A DNA stretch of 64,000 bases from Pseudobutyrivibrio xylanivorans (GCF_010906925.1 NZ_VTVE01000001.1:744001-808000); one strand, 5' to 3'. Positions 44,756 through 54,542 are shown, numbered from the stretch's first letter. Made by a program: numbers and translations. Notes: generated by a model not told the origin, from the letters alone.

Positions 44756-45151
44756 ATGATTAGTTCAGATGCCTTTGGATATATTAATTTGTTGGACGGT
44801 GCAGCTGATGCCAGCTGGCAGCGTGAAACACTTATTATGAATAATATTGCTAATAACGATACACCTGGCTACAAGCGTCAGGATATAGAGTTTGAGAGCG
44901 TATTAAGACGTGAGCTTATCGGCACTCATGAGCGTACATTGGATAGGGCTGTAGATGTCCTTGATAATGATGGCAATCATGTGGACGGCATTGAATATAC
45001 TGATTATGAGAATTTTTCCTATCGATTAGACGGCAATAATGTTGATATGGATACCGAAAATGTTGAATTGGCTTCAGAGCAGATTCGTTACAATGCCATT
45101 AATACCAGCATTCAAAACGAATTTTCTAGATTTAAGTCAGTTTTGAGATAG
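44756..45151 (+). CDS. flgB: Flagellar basal-body rod protein FlgB
   Basis: First gene of the flagellar locus. FlgB is a proximal rod subunit assembled beyond the export gate. The 131-residue protein has the rod-protein N-terminal motif NNIANNDTPGYKRQDIEFE and a C-terminal helix that would form the rod coiled-coil. AGGAGG lies about eight bases before the ATG. The 259-bp region upstream holds the codY terminator, a dyad and a probable promoter, so flagellar expression starts here. Confidence 0.94.
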   Translation: MISSDAFGYINLLDGAADASWQRETLIMNNIANNDTPGYKRQDIEFESVLRRELIGTHERTLDRAVDVLDNDGNHVDGIEYTDYENFSYRLDGNNVDMDTENVELASEQIRYNAINTSIQNEFSRFKSVLR

Positions 45152-45178
45152 TTATTATATTTTATAGGAGGTATTTAT

Positions 45179-45634
45179 ATGGGATTATTTCAACCTTTTG
45201 ATATAGCTGCGTCTGGTATGACAGCACAGCGCTTTAGAATGGATATTATAGCGGAGAATATCGCTAATGTTAGTACCACTAGAACAGAAAATGGTGGTCC
45301 TTATAGACGTAAAATAGTTACTTTCGAGGAAAAGCAGCTCAAGTCTGGTGTGCCTTCATTTAGACATATTTTGAAGGACAGCACAGCTGCCTATAATGGC
45401 AACGGTGTTAAGGCTACAAAAGTTTCAGAGGATATGGAGAATGATTTTATTATGGAATATGATCCTTCTCATCCGGATGCCGATGAAAATGGCTATGTTT
45501 CATATCCTAATGTTAATACAGTTACTGAGATGACAAATCTTATCGATGCCAGCCGTTCATATGAGGCTAACACTACAGCTTTTCAGGCTATTAAGTCAAT
45601 GGCAACTACTGGCATATCTATTGGGCAGGTTTAA
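45179..45634 (+). CDS. flgC: Flagellar basal-body rod protein FlgC
   Basis: The 151-residue proximal rod protein shows FDIAASGMTAQRFRMD and ENIANVSTTRTENGGPYRRK near the N-terminus. The C-terminal part has VTEMTNLIDASRSYEANTTAF, both hallmarks of FlgC. It lies 27 bp after flgB with TAGGAGG as ribosome site and would be exported without a cleaved signal through the flagellar type III apparatus. Confidence 0.96.
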   Translation: MGLFQPFDIAASGMTAQRFRMDIIAENIANVSTTRTENGGPYRRKIVTFEEKQLKSGVPSFRHILKDSTAAYNGNGVKATKVSEDMENDFIMEYDPSHPDADENGYVSYPNVNTVTEMTNLIDASRSYEANTTAFQAIKSMATTGISIGQV

Positions 45635-45655
45635 TTTATTATTCAAGGAGTATAA

Positions 45656-45958
45656 ATGGACGTTAATTCTATACAGGGCTTATATGGTGCTACACCTGTT
45701 ACATCAGCAGAGACAAAAATTGATGCAGATAAGGGCTTTCAGAGTATGCTAGATTCGGTTATGGCTTTACTTGATGATACTAATTCTGCAATTAAGACGG
45801 CTAATAGGGAACAGGTGGCCTTTGCTCTTGGCGAGACTGATAACACCCACGATTTAATGATTGCAGAGCAGAAAGCTAATATTGCTCTTCAGTATACTGT
45901 GGCAGTGCGCGACAAGGTACTTGAGGCATATCAACAGATTATGCAGATGCAGGTGTAA
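45656..45958 (+). CDS. fliE: Flagellar hook-basal body protein FliE
   Basis: The 100-residue protein is of FliE size. FliE links the MS ring to the rod. Its C-terminal half shows NTHDLMIAEQKANIALQYTV followed by VRDKVLEAYQQIMQMQV, the conserved FliE pattern. The N-terminus (MDVNSIQGLYGATPV) is variable as usual. It sits between flgC and fliF with CAAGGAG as ribosome site. Confidence 0.94.
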   Translation: MDVNSIQGLYGATPVTSAETKIDADKGFQSMLDSVMALLDDTNSAIKTANREQVAFALGETDNTHDLMIAEQKANIALQYTVAVRDKVLEAYQQIMQMQV

Positions 45959-45996
45959 TTTTATTCTTGTTTTAAAATTTTTTCAGGGGGAATAAC

Positions 45997-47607
45997 ATGC
46001 CGGAACAAATTCAAGCTCTTCTCAATAGAATATTAGAGTGGTGGAGAAAGTTCACAAGAAGGCAGCAGGTTTTGATTATATCTATATCTGCTGTTGTTAT
46101 TGTGTCTTTTATTATTTTGGCTGTGATTATCACTAGACCTACAATGGTCAAGCTTATAGATTGTGAAGATGGTGTACAGGCTAATGCTGTTAAGGAACTT
46201 CTTACAGAGAATGACATTCCTTATGAGACAAGTCAGGATGGATTCACATTCTTCATTAATGAAAAAGACGAGGCTGATGCCAATATTCTTTTAGGTTCCA
46301 ATTCCATTCCTAGTTCAGGATATTCTATTAATGATGCAGTAGATGGCAGCTTTTCTACTACAGAAGCTGATAAACAAAAGAAATACAAGCTCTATCTTGA
46401 GAGTAAGTTTGAGGATACTATCACTAGCCTCAGTATGGTTACTGATGCGGATGTCACTCTTAATATTCCAGATGAGGATGGAACTCTTATTTCTCATGCG
46501 GAGCCTGGCTACGCTACAGTTGTTGTAGGACTTTCTAACCCTATGACTTCAAATACAGCGGCTGGTATTGCAAAATATATGTCTGTCAACCTAGGCAATG
46601 ATGATACTGAGAATATCATGATTATGGATAGAGATGGTAATGTGCTGTTTGCTGGTGGCGATGCTAACTCGGCAGCTGGCAATGCATCTGCTAATCAGGA
46701 CGTGAGAGATAGAGCAAGAAAAGAGATTGCTGAGCGAGTTGAGAATGTCCTTGATGGAACCAATCTATACGACAACATAACAGTTGGCGTTAACCTATCT
46801 ATGAACTTTGACGAGAACAGCTGGGTTAACTACGACTATTCCGTAGATGAGGGCAGAACAGAGGGCTATCTTGATAGTGAATCATGGTCTAACTCTGAGT
46901 CTACTGGAGGCTCTGGCGGTGTGCCTGGCACAGACACCAATGACGATGACACTACATACGTCATGGAAAATGGCAATGTGACTTCTACTACAACAGAAGA
47001 AGGTGAGAAAGACTATCTTCCAGATGAGCTTATTACCACTCATAAGGACGAGATAGGAAAGCAGGTTCTTGAGGATTCTTCTATTTCTGTTACATGTAAG
47101 ACATTTGCTATTTACAATCAGGATAAGATGGAAGCAGATGGTACTTTGGATGAGCTTGGACAGACATTTGATGAGTTTGTAAAGGCTAATTCAGAGCCTG
47201 TTCAGCTTGAAGTTTCAGATGATATTGTTGAAGTTGTAGCTAGAGCTACTGGCTTCCCTACTACTAGTGTTAAGGTTGTTTCTTACGAGATTCCGATGTT
47301 CCAGTATTCAGAGGGTTCTGGACTTGGACTTACAGATATTTTACAGATTGTTTTGGCGTTGCTTATCTTTGCAATGCTTGGATTTGTCGTGTTCCGCAGT
47401 CTTCGTACAGAGGAAGAAGAGCCTGTGGAGCAGGAGCTTACAATTGATGATCTTATTGCTTCTACTCAAGAAGAGGAGGAGGAGCTTGAGGATATTGGCT
47501 ACACGGAGAAATCCGAAGCCCGCATTCTAATCGAAAAGTTTGTTGACGAAAAGCCTGAGGCTGTAGCTCAGCTTTTACGAAATTGGTTAAACGAGGATTG
47601 GGGATAA
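45997..47607 (+). CDS. fliF: Flagellar MS-ring protein FliF
   Basis: FliF forms the membrane ring on which the basal body is built. The 536-residue protein has a first membrane helix at about residues 26-48 and ring-building domains with PTMVKLIDCEDG and the YKLYLESKFEDTI segment. A long Gly/Ser/Asp/Thr-rich periplasmic loop lies near residues 300-340. The second membrane helix is at about 446-470. The cytoplasmic tail (KFVDEKPEAVAQLLRNWLNED) is the FliG-binding peptide. GGGGG lies upstream of the ATG. fliG begins three bases after the stop. Confidence 0.96.
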   Translation: MPEQIQALLNRILEWWRKFTRRQQVLIISISAVVIVSFIILAVIITRPTMVKLIDCEDGVQANAVKELLTENDIPYETSQDGFTFFINEKDEADANILLGSNSIPSSGYSINDAVDGSFSTTEADKQKKYKLYLESKFEDTITSLSMVTDADVTLNIPDEDGTLISHAEPGYATVVVGLSNPMTSNTAAGIAKYMSVNLGNDDTENIMIMDRDGNVLFAGGDANSAAGNASANQDVRDRARKEIAERVENVLDGTNLYDNITVGVNLSMNFDENSWVNYDYSVDEGRTEGYLDSESWSNSESTGGSGGVPGTDTNDDDTTYVMENGNVTSTTTEEGEKDYLPDELITTHKDEIGKQVLEDSSISVTCKTFAIYNQDKMEADGTLDELGQTFDEFVKANSEPVQLEVSDDIVEVVARATGFPTTSVKVVSYEIPMFQYSEGSGLGLTDILQIVLALLIFAMLGFVVFRSLRTEEEEPVEQELTIDDLIASTQEEEEELEDIGYTEKSEARILIEKFVDEKPEAVAQLLRNWLNEDWG

Positions 47608-47610
47608 TGT

Positions 47611-48618
47611 ATGGCAGCAGAAGAACTTAATGGCGTTCAAAAAGCCGCAATACTTCTAATAGCCTTAGGACCAGAGAAGTCTTCGCAGATTTTCAAGCAT
47701 CTCAAGGAAGAGGAAATAGAGGAACTTACCCTTGAGATTGCTAATACCAGAAGTATTTCTCCAGCTCTTAAGGAAGAAGTTATCGAAGAATTTTATCAGG
47801 TATGTTTAGCTCAGCAGTACATTGCAGAAGGTGGTATCGGTTACGCAAAGGAACTTTTGGAAAAGGCTCTTGGCGACGACCGCGCACAGGATGTTATTAC
47901 AAAGCTTACTGCTTCACTTCAGGTTCGACCATTCGAATTTATTCGAAAGACAGAGCCTTCTCAGGTGTTGAACTTCATTCAGGAAGAGCATCCACAGACT
48001 ATTGCTATGATTTTGTCTTATCTTTCAGCTGGTCAGGCATCCCTTATTATTGGTGCGTTGCCTCCAGAAAAGCAGGCTGATGTAGCAAAGCGTATTGCAC
48101 TTATGGATAGAACTAGCCCAGAGGTCATCAAGGAAGTTGAGCGAGTTCTTGAGAGGAAACTTTCTTCACTTATCAATCAGGATTACACTATCGCCGGCGG
48201 CGTTGATGCGGTAGTTAATATTCTTAATACAGTTGATCGTGGTACAGAGAAGCGTATCATGGAATCTTTGGAAATCGAAGAGCCAGAGCTTGCAGAAGAA
48301 ATCAGAAAGAAGATGTTCGTATTCGAGGATATCCTTCTTTTGGACGATCGTGCTATTCAGCGTGTGCTTAGAGATGTTGATAACTCAGATCTTGGAGTTG
48401 CACTTAAGGGAGCAAATGAAGAGGTTCAGGCAGCTATCTTTAAGAATCTTTCTACTCGACTTGCAGCTATGATTAAGGAAGACATGGAATTCATGGGACC
48501 TGTTCGTATGAAGGACGTAGAAGAGGCTCAGCAGAAGATAGTTGGTATTATCAGAAAGCTTGAGGATTCTGCGGAAATTGTTATTTCTAGAGGAGGCGGA
48601 GATGAGCTCATTGTCTAG
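47611..48618 (+). CDS. fliG: Flagellar motor switch protein FliG
   Basis: The 335-residue protein joins the switch complex to the MS ring and contacts MotA. The N-terminal domain begins ELNGVQKAAILLIALGPEKS. The middle domain holds EEHPQTIAMILSYL (EHPQ motif), and the C-terminal domain carries VFEDILLLDDRAIQRVLRDV, whose charged residues work with MotA. GMPV-like and EEAQQKIVGIIRKLED segments close the protein. It is almost contiguous with fliF and overlaps fliH by 17 bp, so these are translationally coupled. Confidence 0.97.
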   Translation: MAAEELNGVQKAAILLIALGPEKSSQIFKHLKEEEIEELTLEIANTRSISPALKEEVIEEFYQVCLAQQYIAEGGIGYAKELLEKALGDDRAQDVITKLTASLQVRPFEFIRKTEPSQVLNFIQEEHPQTIAMILSYLSAGQASLIIGALPPEKQADVAKRIALMDRTSPEVIKEVERVLERKLSSLINQDYTIAGGVDAVVNILNTVDRGTEKRIMESLEIEEPELAEEIRKKMFVFEDILLLDDRAIQRVLRDVDNSDLGVALKGANEEVQAAIFKNLSTRLAAMIKEDMEFMGPVRMKDVEEAQQKIVGIIRKLEDSAEIVISRGGGDELIV

Positions 48619-49507
48619 TAACAATGTCATCTATGGTTTCTTGGTTGCTCCTAATGAGGTGGACGAAGAAGGAAACAACGATGAACTTGTAATTGATTCT
48701 AATGATTTAGCAAGAGAACTTATCTTAAAGCAGGAAAAAGCCTACAAGGCTAAGCTTTTAGAGGAAGAACGTGAGCGACGTCTTGCAGCTATGAGAGAGG
48801 CTGGCGAGGAGGTTCCAGAAGGAATGGATCCAGATGAATTCCTTGGCCTAGCTGATTCTATTATGCAGAAGGAGGAGCCTGAAAGCTCAATTGAAACAGA
48901 GCAGATTTTGGCAGATGCCAATGCTGAGGCAGAGAGAATTATCGCAGATGCCCATGCTCAGGCTGATGAGATTATTAATGCTGCGCAGCTCAATGCTGAT
49001 GCCATGAAGAATCTTGCCCGCCAGGATGGCGAGAAGGAAGGCTACAACGAGGGCACTCAAAGAGCAGCTCTTGAGCTTCAAGATGCAAAGCGCAACATGG
49101 ATGCTGAAATCCAGCAGATTTCAAATGATTTCATGGATCGTCAGCTTACAATGGAACATGACATAGTTGAAATGTGTATTCCAGTTTTTGAACATGTCTT
49201 TTCTGCAGAGTTATCTGGTAGAAAGGATGTTATATATCATTTGCTAGACCACTGCATTATGAAAATTGAGCGCACTGGTCAGATGCAGATAAAAGTTAGC
49301 GATGCGAATGCAGAGTTTATTAAAGGGAAAAAAGAGGAAATTCAGGGTAAAATAGGCGCCGAAGTAGGACTTGATGTTATTGCGGATCCTCTTTTAAATG
49401 ACAGTCAGTGTATTATCGAGACAGACGGAGGAATTTTCGACTGCAGTATTGATACCGAACTTGATAATCTGATTAGAGAGATAAAAGCGCTAGCATATAG
49501 AGGATAG
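48602..49507 (+). CDS. fliH: Flagellar export stator protein FliH
   Basis: The ATG at 48602 is chosen for its GGAGGCGG ribosome site inside the end of fliG; the open frame itself extends back to 48542. The 301-residue protein has a long acidic, helical N-terminal part. A repeated Ala/Glu/Asp coiled region follows (about 120-200, with ILADANAEAERIIADAHAQ). The C-terminal FliH/V-ATPase-E-like domain includes DIVEMCIPVFEHVF and the ADPLLNDSQCIIETDGGIFD segment. FliH regulates the FliI ATPase and delivers substrates. Its place between fliG and fliI supports the call. Confidence 0.88.
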   Translation: MSSLSSNNVIYGFLVAPNEVDEEGNNDELVIDSNDLARELILKQEKAYKAKLLEEERERRLAAMREAGEEVPEGMDPDEFLGLADSIMQKEEPESSIETEQILADANAEAERIIADAHAQADEIINAAQLNADAMKNLARQDGEKEGYNEGTQRAALELQDAKRNMDAEIQQISNDFMDRQLTMEHDIVEMCIPVFEHVFSAELSGRKDVIYHLLDHCIMKIERTGQMQIKVSDANAEFIKGKKEEIQGKIGAEVGLDVIADPLLNDSQCIIETDGGIFDCSIDTELDNLIREIKALAYRG

Positions 49508-49520
49508 CGTTAGGAGGAGA

Positions 49521-50831
49521 ATGGACCAGGGTTTATTAATGCAGCTTACTGAGAAGGACTATTTTAAATCTCTCGGCAAGGTTGTAAAAGTTGTTGGACT
49601 TACAATTGAATCAGTTGGACCTGAAGCCAAGCTACGTGATTTGTGCGAGATTATTGTTGAAGGCTCAGATCAGCGTATTAAAGCAGAGGTTGTTGGATTT
49701 AAAGACAAACGTCTGCTTTTGATGCCTTATGAGAACGTTGAAGGTATTGGCGTTGGTTGCATGGTAGAAAACACAGGACATCCTCTGGGAATCCCTGTAG
49801 GGGACCAGTTACTTGGACATTTGGTTGATGGACTTGGTATGCCATCTGATATTGATGACCTTACTGAGTTTGAAGAATTGCCAGAATATCCTGCGGAGGC
49901 TGATCCTCCAGATCCTATGGCTCGAGTTATTATCAAGGAGCCTCTTTCTCTAGGAGTTAAGGCTGTTGATGGTCTTATTACAGTTGGAAAGGGACAGAGA
50001 ATTGGAATTTTTGCCGGCTCAGGTGTAGGTAAATCTACTCTTATGGGTATGTTTGCCCGTAACACCAAGGCTCAGATAAATGTTATAGCTCTTATTGGAG
50101 AGCGTGGACGAGAAGTTAGAGAATTCGTTGAAAATGATTTGGGTCCAGAAGGTATGGCCCGTTCTGTTGTTGTATGCGCTACTTCTGATAAGCCAGCTCT
50201 TATCAGAAAAAAGGCTGCTCTTACAGCGACAGCTATTGCCGAGTATTTTAGAGATCAGGGCAAGGATGTTCTTTTGATGATGGACTCACTTACCCGTTTT
50301 TCGATGGCTCAACGAGAGATAGGACTTGCTTCTGGTGAGCCTCCTGTTACAAGAGGATATCCACCATCAGTTTATTCTGAAATGCCTCGTCTTTTGGAGA
50401 GAGCAGGTAATGCTGCTGTAGGGTCTATTACAGGACTTTACACAGTCCTAGTAGACGGTGATGACTTCAACGAGCCAATCACTGATACAGCTCGTTCTAT
50501 TTTAGATGGACATATTGTTTTGAACAGAAAATTAGCCCAGAAGAATCATTATCCTGCTATAGATGTATTGCAGTCTATTTCCAGAGTTATGTCAGCTGTT
50601 GCCACTCCGGAACATAAATCTATTGCTGGAAAGCTTAAGAATGTTCTTGCAACATATCAAGAGGCTGAGGATTTGATTAATATTGGTGCATATAAGAATG
50701 GCTCTAATAAGGCTATTGATTATGCGATTCAAAAGATTGACGCTGTTAATGATTTTCTTTTACAGAGTACAGCAGATAAATTCGAGTATGACGAGATTTT
50801 GGAGATGATGGCTGCAATCTTTCAAGAGTGA
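49521..50831 (+). CDS. fliI: Flagellum-specific ATPase FliI
   Basis: The 436-residue ATPase drives flagellar protein export and resembles the F1 beta subunit. Seen motifs are Walker A FAGSGVGKSTLM near residue 165 and the RGREVREFVEND segment. Walker B follows in DVLLMMDSLTRFSMAQRE, with SGEPPVTRGYPPSV and the DGHIVLNRKLA region. The N-terminal barrel begins near residue 20. GGAGGAG is directly upstream of the ATG. It acts as a hexamer at the export gate, controlled by FliH and FliJ encoded on either side. Confidence 0.97.
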   Translation: MDQGLLMQLTEKDYFKSLGKVVKVVGLTIESVGPEAKLRDLCEIIVEGSDQRIKAEVVGFKDKRLLLMPYENVEGIGVGCMVENTGHPLGIPVGDQLLGHLVDGLGMPSDIDDLTEFEELPEYPAEADPPDPMARVIIKEPLSLGVKAVDGLITVGKGQRIGIFAGSGVGKSTLMGMFARNTKAQINVIALIGERGREVREFVENDLGPEGMARSVVVCATSDKPALIRKKAALTATAIAEYFRDQGKDVLLMMDSLTRFSMAQREIGLASGEPPVTRGYPPSVYSEMPRLLERAGNAAVGSITGLYTVLVDGDDFNEPITDTARSILDGHIVLNRKLAQKNHYPAIDVLQSISRVMSAVATPEHKSIAGKLKNVLATYQEAEDLINIGAYKNGSNKAIDYAIQKIDAVNDFLLQSTADKFEYDEILEMMAAIFQE

Positions 50832-50841
50832 GGGATGATTT

Positions 50842-51297
50842 ATGGCAAAATTTGTCTACAGAATGCAAAATATACTTGATTTAAAGCAAAAGCTAGAAGA
50901 GCAAGAGAAGGCCAATTTTGGCCTTGCTGTAGCCCGATACAACGAGGAACAGCAAAAACTTAGAGATATTATGGTTCGTCAGGCGGGATATGAAAAACAC
51001 TTAAAGGATATTTCTATTGGCGATATTGATATCAAAGAAATCAGATCTTGTAAATCGGCTATTGCAGCTATGAAGGTTGCTCTTAGAAGTCAGCTTATTG
51101 AGGTATCTAAGGCTCAAAAAGCCATGGAGAATGCTAGAAGAAAGCTGAACGCAGTTATGATGGAGCGAAAAATGCATGAAAAACTGAGAGAGCATGCATT
51201 TGAAGAATTTTTAGATGAAATCGATAGGGAAGAAAGTAAGATAACTGACGAGCTTGTTAGTTACACTTACTTTAACAATTCAAGTGAGGATGATTAG
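50842..51297 (+). CDS. fliJ: Flagellar export protein FliJ
   Basis: The 151-residue protein is almost entirely a charged coiled coil and starts FVYRMQNILDLKQKLEEQEK, a typical FliJ opening. FliJ is the central stalk of the export ATPase and an escort for chaperones. Identification rests on size, coiled-coil content, the N-terminal pattern and position directly after fliI. The sequence otherwise is weakly conserved, as usual for FliJ. Confidence 0.87.
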   Translation: MAKFVYRMQNILDLKQKLEEQEKANFGLAVARYNEEQQKLRDIMVRQAGYEKHLKDISIGDIDIKEIRSCKSAIAAMKVALRSQLIEVSKAQKAMENARRKLNAVMMERKMHEKLREHAFEEFLDEIDREESKITDELVSYTYFNNSSEDD

Positions 51298-51299
51298 TT

Positions 51300-52163
51300 A
51301 TGGCAGACGTAACAGAGATGCAGGAAAATGAAGGAACTGAAGTAGATCCAAAAGCTGCTAAAAAGGCGGCAAAGGAAGCGAAAAAGGCTGCTAAAAAAGC
51401 TAAAAAAGAAGCCAAGAAAAATGGCGAAGAATATGAAGATGACGACGAGTCTCTTGGCATCGGTGGTCGTCTTATAATGGGAGTTGTTGTGCTCCTTATT
51501 ATTTTAATTTGGCTTGTAATCTTTGGCTTTTTGGTAAAGATGGACGTGGGCGGATTTGGTTCAACCGTCCTATTTCCTGTGCTCAAAGATGTGCCTTATG
51601 TTAATCGTATTTTACCTGGTATTGAGGAATATATTCCTCAGGAAGAGGATGCTTATGCTCAGTACACAACTGTTGAGGAAGCAGTTGATAGAATCAAGGA
51701 ACTTGAAGTTGAAATTGAAGAGCTCAAGGCCTCAGGAAATGCTAACAGTGATTATATTGCTGAATTGGAAGCTGCAGCTGCTGAATTAGCAGAGTACAAG
51801 GCTAACGAAGCATCTTTTGAAGAAACTAAAGAAAAATTTTACGAAGAGGTTGTTTTTTCGGACAATGCACCCGATATAAATGAATATAAGACTTACTATG
51901 AGTCTATTGAGCCTGAAAATGCCGAAGCGATATACAAACAGGTGGTTTCTCAGTTGCAAAAAGACGCGGAAATCCAGGACTATATCAAGGCCTACTCAAG
52001 TATGAAGCCAAAGAACGCAGCTGCCATATTTGATACTATGACAGATGATTTTGACTTAGTATGTGAGATTTTACAGGGAATGGACGCTAGTACGAGAGCA
52101 GATATCCTAGCTGCAATGAACGCGGAAAATGCAGCAATCATCACTAAGATGATGGAACCATAG
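51300..52163 (+). CDS. MotE-like flagellar membrane protein (MgtE-N-like C-terminus)
   Basis: The 287-residue protein starts with a Lys/Ala-rich cytoplasmic stretch (about 15-45), then one membrane helix at about 58-84 (LIMGVVVLLIILIWLVIFGF). A long periplasmic coiled coil follows (about 115-185). The C-terminal domain has SSMKPKNAAAIFDTMTDD and MDASTRADILAAMNAENAAII, typical of the MgtE-N-like fold in MotE proteins found after fliJ. Such proteins are thought to stabilise stator or motor parts. It begins two bases after the fliJ stop. The name is by analogy, not certain orthology. Confidence 0.75.
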   Translation: MADVTEMQENEGTEVDPKAAKKAAKEAKKAAKKAKKEAKKNGEEYEDDDESLGIGGRLIMGVVVLLIILIWLVIFGFLVKMDVGGFGSTVLFPVLKDVPYVNRILPGIEEYIPQEEDAYAQYTTVEEAVDRIKELEVEIEELKASGNANSDYIAELEAAAAELAEYKANEASFEETKEKFYEEVVFSDNAPDINEYKTYYESIEPENAEAIYKQVVSQLQKDAEIQDYIKAYSSMKPKNAAAIFDTMTDDFDLVCEILQGMDASTRADILAAMNAENAAIITKMMEP

Positions 52164-52216
52164 CTCCATGGTCTTATATTGAAGCTTGAAAATAGAATAG
52201 GTGAAAGGAGGAAAGC

Positions 52217-53668
52217 ATGACAAGTAGCAATGTTTCTAACTTGCTGATTCAAGTAAGTCAGATTGACATGTCAGCTGTTAATGACAAGATGACAGTGTCA
52301 AAGGATAAAGGCTTATTCGAAGATACTCTTAAGAACGTTGCTGGTTCTGGAAATCCAGTTGATATCAAACAGGCTAAACCTACAAAAAACACACTAGATA
52401 ATAAGCCTTTTGAATCTGGAGCCATTGCTAAATCGGTTGCTGATAGACCAGAAAATGGTCAGACAGCTGACTCTTCACAAGTTGTAGAGAAAGTTGAAGC
52501 AGTTGCTGAAGAAATCAAGGATGTCATCAAAGATGAATTAGACATCACAGATGAAGAACTTGAAAAGGCTATGGAAACACTAGGGCTTACAATCTTGGAT
52601 TTATTCAATCCACAAAGTTTAGCTCAGCTAGTGACAGAGATTACTGGTGAAACAGATTCAGTTGCACTTTTGATGAACGATAGCTTTAAAAATATCTTGG
52701 ACAATGTGTCGACACTTACGAATCAGCTACTTGACGATTTGAAGATATCCTTTGAAGAAGTTAAGGAGATTGTACTTCCTGAACTTAAGTCAGAGAATCT
52801 TGAAATCAACGAAGAACTTGTTAAAGTCGATTTACCTACAGAAAATCCTAGTAAGCTGGAAGAGGTTTTAGATGATAATCAAAACTTAAATCCAGTGGAG
52901 CCACAGGTTGTTCTGACAGAACAAATCAAACCTATGGAGGGTGAAAGCGTTAAGCCTCAGCAGACTATCCAGACGGATATAAATAATCCTGTTGAGATGA
53001 AACCTCAGGTAGACGACAACAATAATTCTTCAAAACAAGAATTTGATTTTTCAAAAAATGCTAAGACTGCAAACGATAATCCAAAGGTGACTCATGAAGC
53101 TCCTGTAGTACATGAGAACATGGTAGTTGGACAGCAAGAAGCTGCTATTGAATATTCAGTTGAACAGGAAGTAGTTACACTACCTACTGGCGAAACTGTC
53201 AGAGCAGAGAGTATTGTTAATCAACTTGTAGAGCAGGCGAAAGTTTTAACAGATGCAGAATCAACTACAATGGAGATGACACTTAATCCTGAAGGACTTG
53301 GTAAAATCTTCATGGAAGTCACTCAAAAGGGTGATGTGATTACAGCTAAAATTTTCACTGAAAATGATGCAGTTAAGCAAGCTCTTGAAAATCAAATGGC
53401 AACTCTTAGAACAGAGCTCAACCAAAATTCAACAAAAGTTACTTCAATCGAAGTTTCAGTTGGAGCCCATGAGTTTGAAAGAAATCTTGAGCAGAATGCA
53501 AGAGATGAAAGCAGACGAGAGGAACAGATGAGCAAACAGTCTTCAAAGAGAAATAGCCGAATTAACCTCAATTCATTAGATGAACTTTCAGGTATCATGT
53601 CTGAAGAGGATATGTTGATTGCTCAGATGATGAAGGATAATGGAAATACATTAGATTTCCAAGCATAA
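52217..53668 (+). CDS. fliK: Flagellar hook-length control protein FliK
   Basis: The 483-residue protein has a long low-complexity N-terminal and central part (about 1-320, rich in Glu, Asp, Asn, Lys and Val). The conserved C-terminal Flg_hook domain (about 340-430) carries TTMEMTLNPEGLGKIFMEV, and a charged tail follows. FliK is exported and measures the hook before the export switch to filament proteins. It precedes flgD, as in other Firmicutes. AAAGGAGG lies upstream of the ATG. Confidence 0.9.
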   Translation: MTSSNVSNLLIQVSQIDMSAVNDKMTVSKDKGLFEDTLKNVAGSGNPVDIKQAKPTKNTLDNKPFESGAIAKSVADRPENGQTADSSQVVEKVEAVAEEIKDVIKDELDITDEELEKAMETLGLTILDLFNPQSLAQLVTEITGETDSVALLMNDSFKNILDNVSTLTNQLLDDLKISFEEVKEIVLPELKSENLEINEELVKVDLPTENPSKLEEVLDDNQNLNPVEPQVVLTEQIKPMEGESVKPQQTIQTDINNPVEMKPQVDDNNNSSKQEFDFSKNAKTANDNPKVTHEAPVVHENMVVGQQEAAIEYSVEQEVVTLPTGETVRAESIVNQLVEQAKVLTDAESTTMEMTLNPEGLGKIFMEVTQKGDVITAKIFTENDAVKQALENQMATLRTELNQNSTKVTSIEVSVGAHEFERNLEQNARDESRREEQMSKQSSKRNSRINLNSLDELSGIMSEEDMLIAQMMKDNGNTLDFQA

Positions 53669-53687
53669 AATTATAAGGAGGAGATTA

Positions 53688-54533
53688 ATGGCAGAACCAC
53701 TTATTGGAAGTGTAGTTAACGGTGCTTATAAAAAAACCGCAGCTTCTCAAGATGCTACAAAAGCTAATACTAACATTTCCACTTCTAAAACCGCTGAAAC
53801 AAAAGACGGCGGATACACAGAAGAGATGTTTATGAAGCTTCTGGTGGCAGAAATGCAGTACCAGGATCCGCTTGAGCCAACAGATAATAGTCAGTACGTA
53901 GCTCAGCTTGCATCATTTACTCAAATCGAAGCCATCCAAGCAGTTCAGGCTGATATGAAAAATATCCAGGGTAACAGCATGGTAGGTAAGATGGTAGCTC
54001 TTATAGATGATGACAATGTTGAAATTCACGGCAGAGTTGATTATGTAAGAACTGACGATGATGGCCAATTATTAGCTTCAGTTAACAACAAGGAATATCC
54101 TGTTGAGAAGATTAAGTCCATTATGGACGAGACTTATTACAACGCAGTGCTTGTTGCTGATACAATTCTCGCTGATATATCAAAGCTTCCTACCAAGGAT
54201 CTTCTTACACTTGGTGATGAAGAAGATGTAGTGAAGGTTGCAACAATGATTAATTCTCTGGATGCATATACAAAAGGCTTCCTTGGAAAAGATGTTACAG
54301 AATATGTACAGTCATTGGTTGATAAGATTGCAGAATTGAAGAAAACTAAACAGGAAGCTGAAGAGGAAGTAAATAAGCGTACTACACCAAAGACAGAGGA
54401 AGTGAATACTTCCACAGAAACTGCAGAAAATACAGGTGCTGCAGCAACATCACAGACTACAGTGAATTCAGAGACTACAGAAGAACCTGAATCTACTGAG
54501 ACATCTCCAGTTGTAGGAGTAGACGAGGGGTAG
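53688..54533 (+). CDS. flgD: Flagellar hook-capping protein FlgD
   Basis: The 281-residue scaffold caps the growing hook. The N-terminal motif GYTEEMFMKLLVAEMQYQDP followed by LEPTDNSQYVAQLASFTQIEA is diagnostic. The central part resembles the FlgD tudor-like insertion only weakly. The last 60 residues are a Thr/Glu/Ser-rich tail, longer than usual. GGAGG precedes the ATG. It stands between fliK and the TIGR02530-type gene. Confidence 0.93.
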   Translation: MAEPLIGSVVNGAYKKTAASQDATKANTNISTSKTAETKDGGYTEEMFMKLLVAEMQYQDPLEPTDNSQYVAQLASFTQIEAIQAVQADMKNIQGNSMVGKMVALIDDDNVEIHGRVDYVRTDDDGQLLASVNNKEYPVEKIKSIMDETYYNAVLVADTILADISKLPTKDLLTLGDEEDVVKVATMINSLDAYTKGFLGKDVTEYVQSLVDKIAELKKTKQEAEEEVNKRTTPKTEEVNTSTETAENTGAAATSQTTVNSETTEEPESTETSPVVGVDEG

Positions 54534-54542
54534 GAGGAAAAT

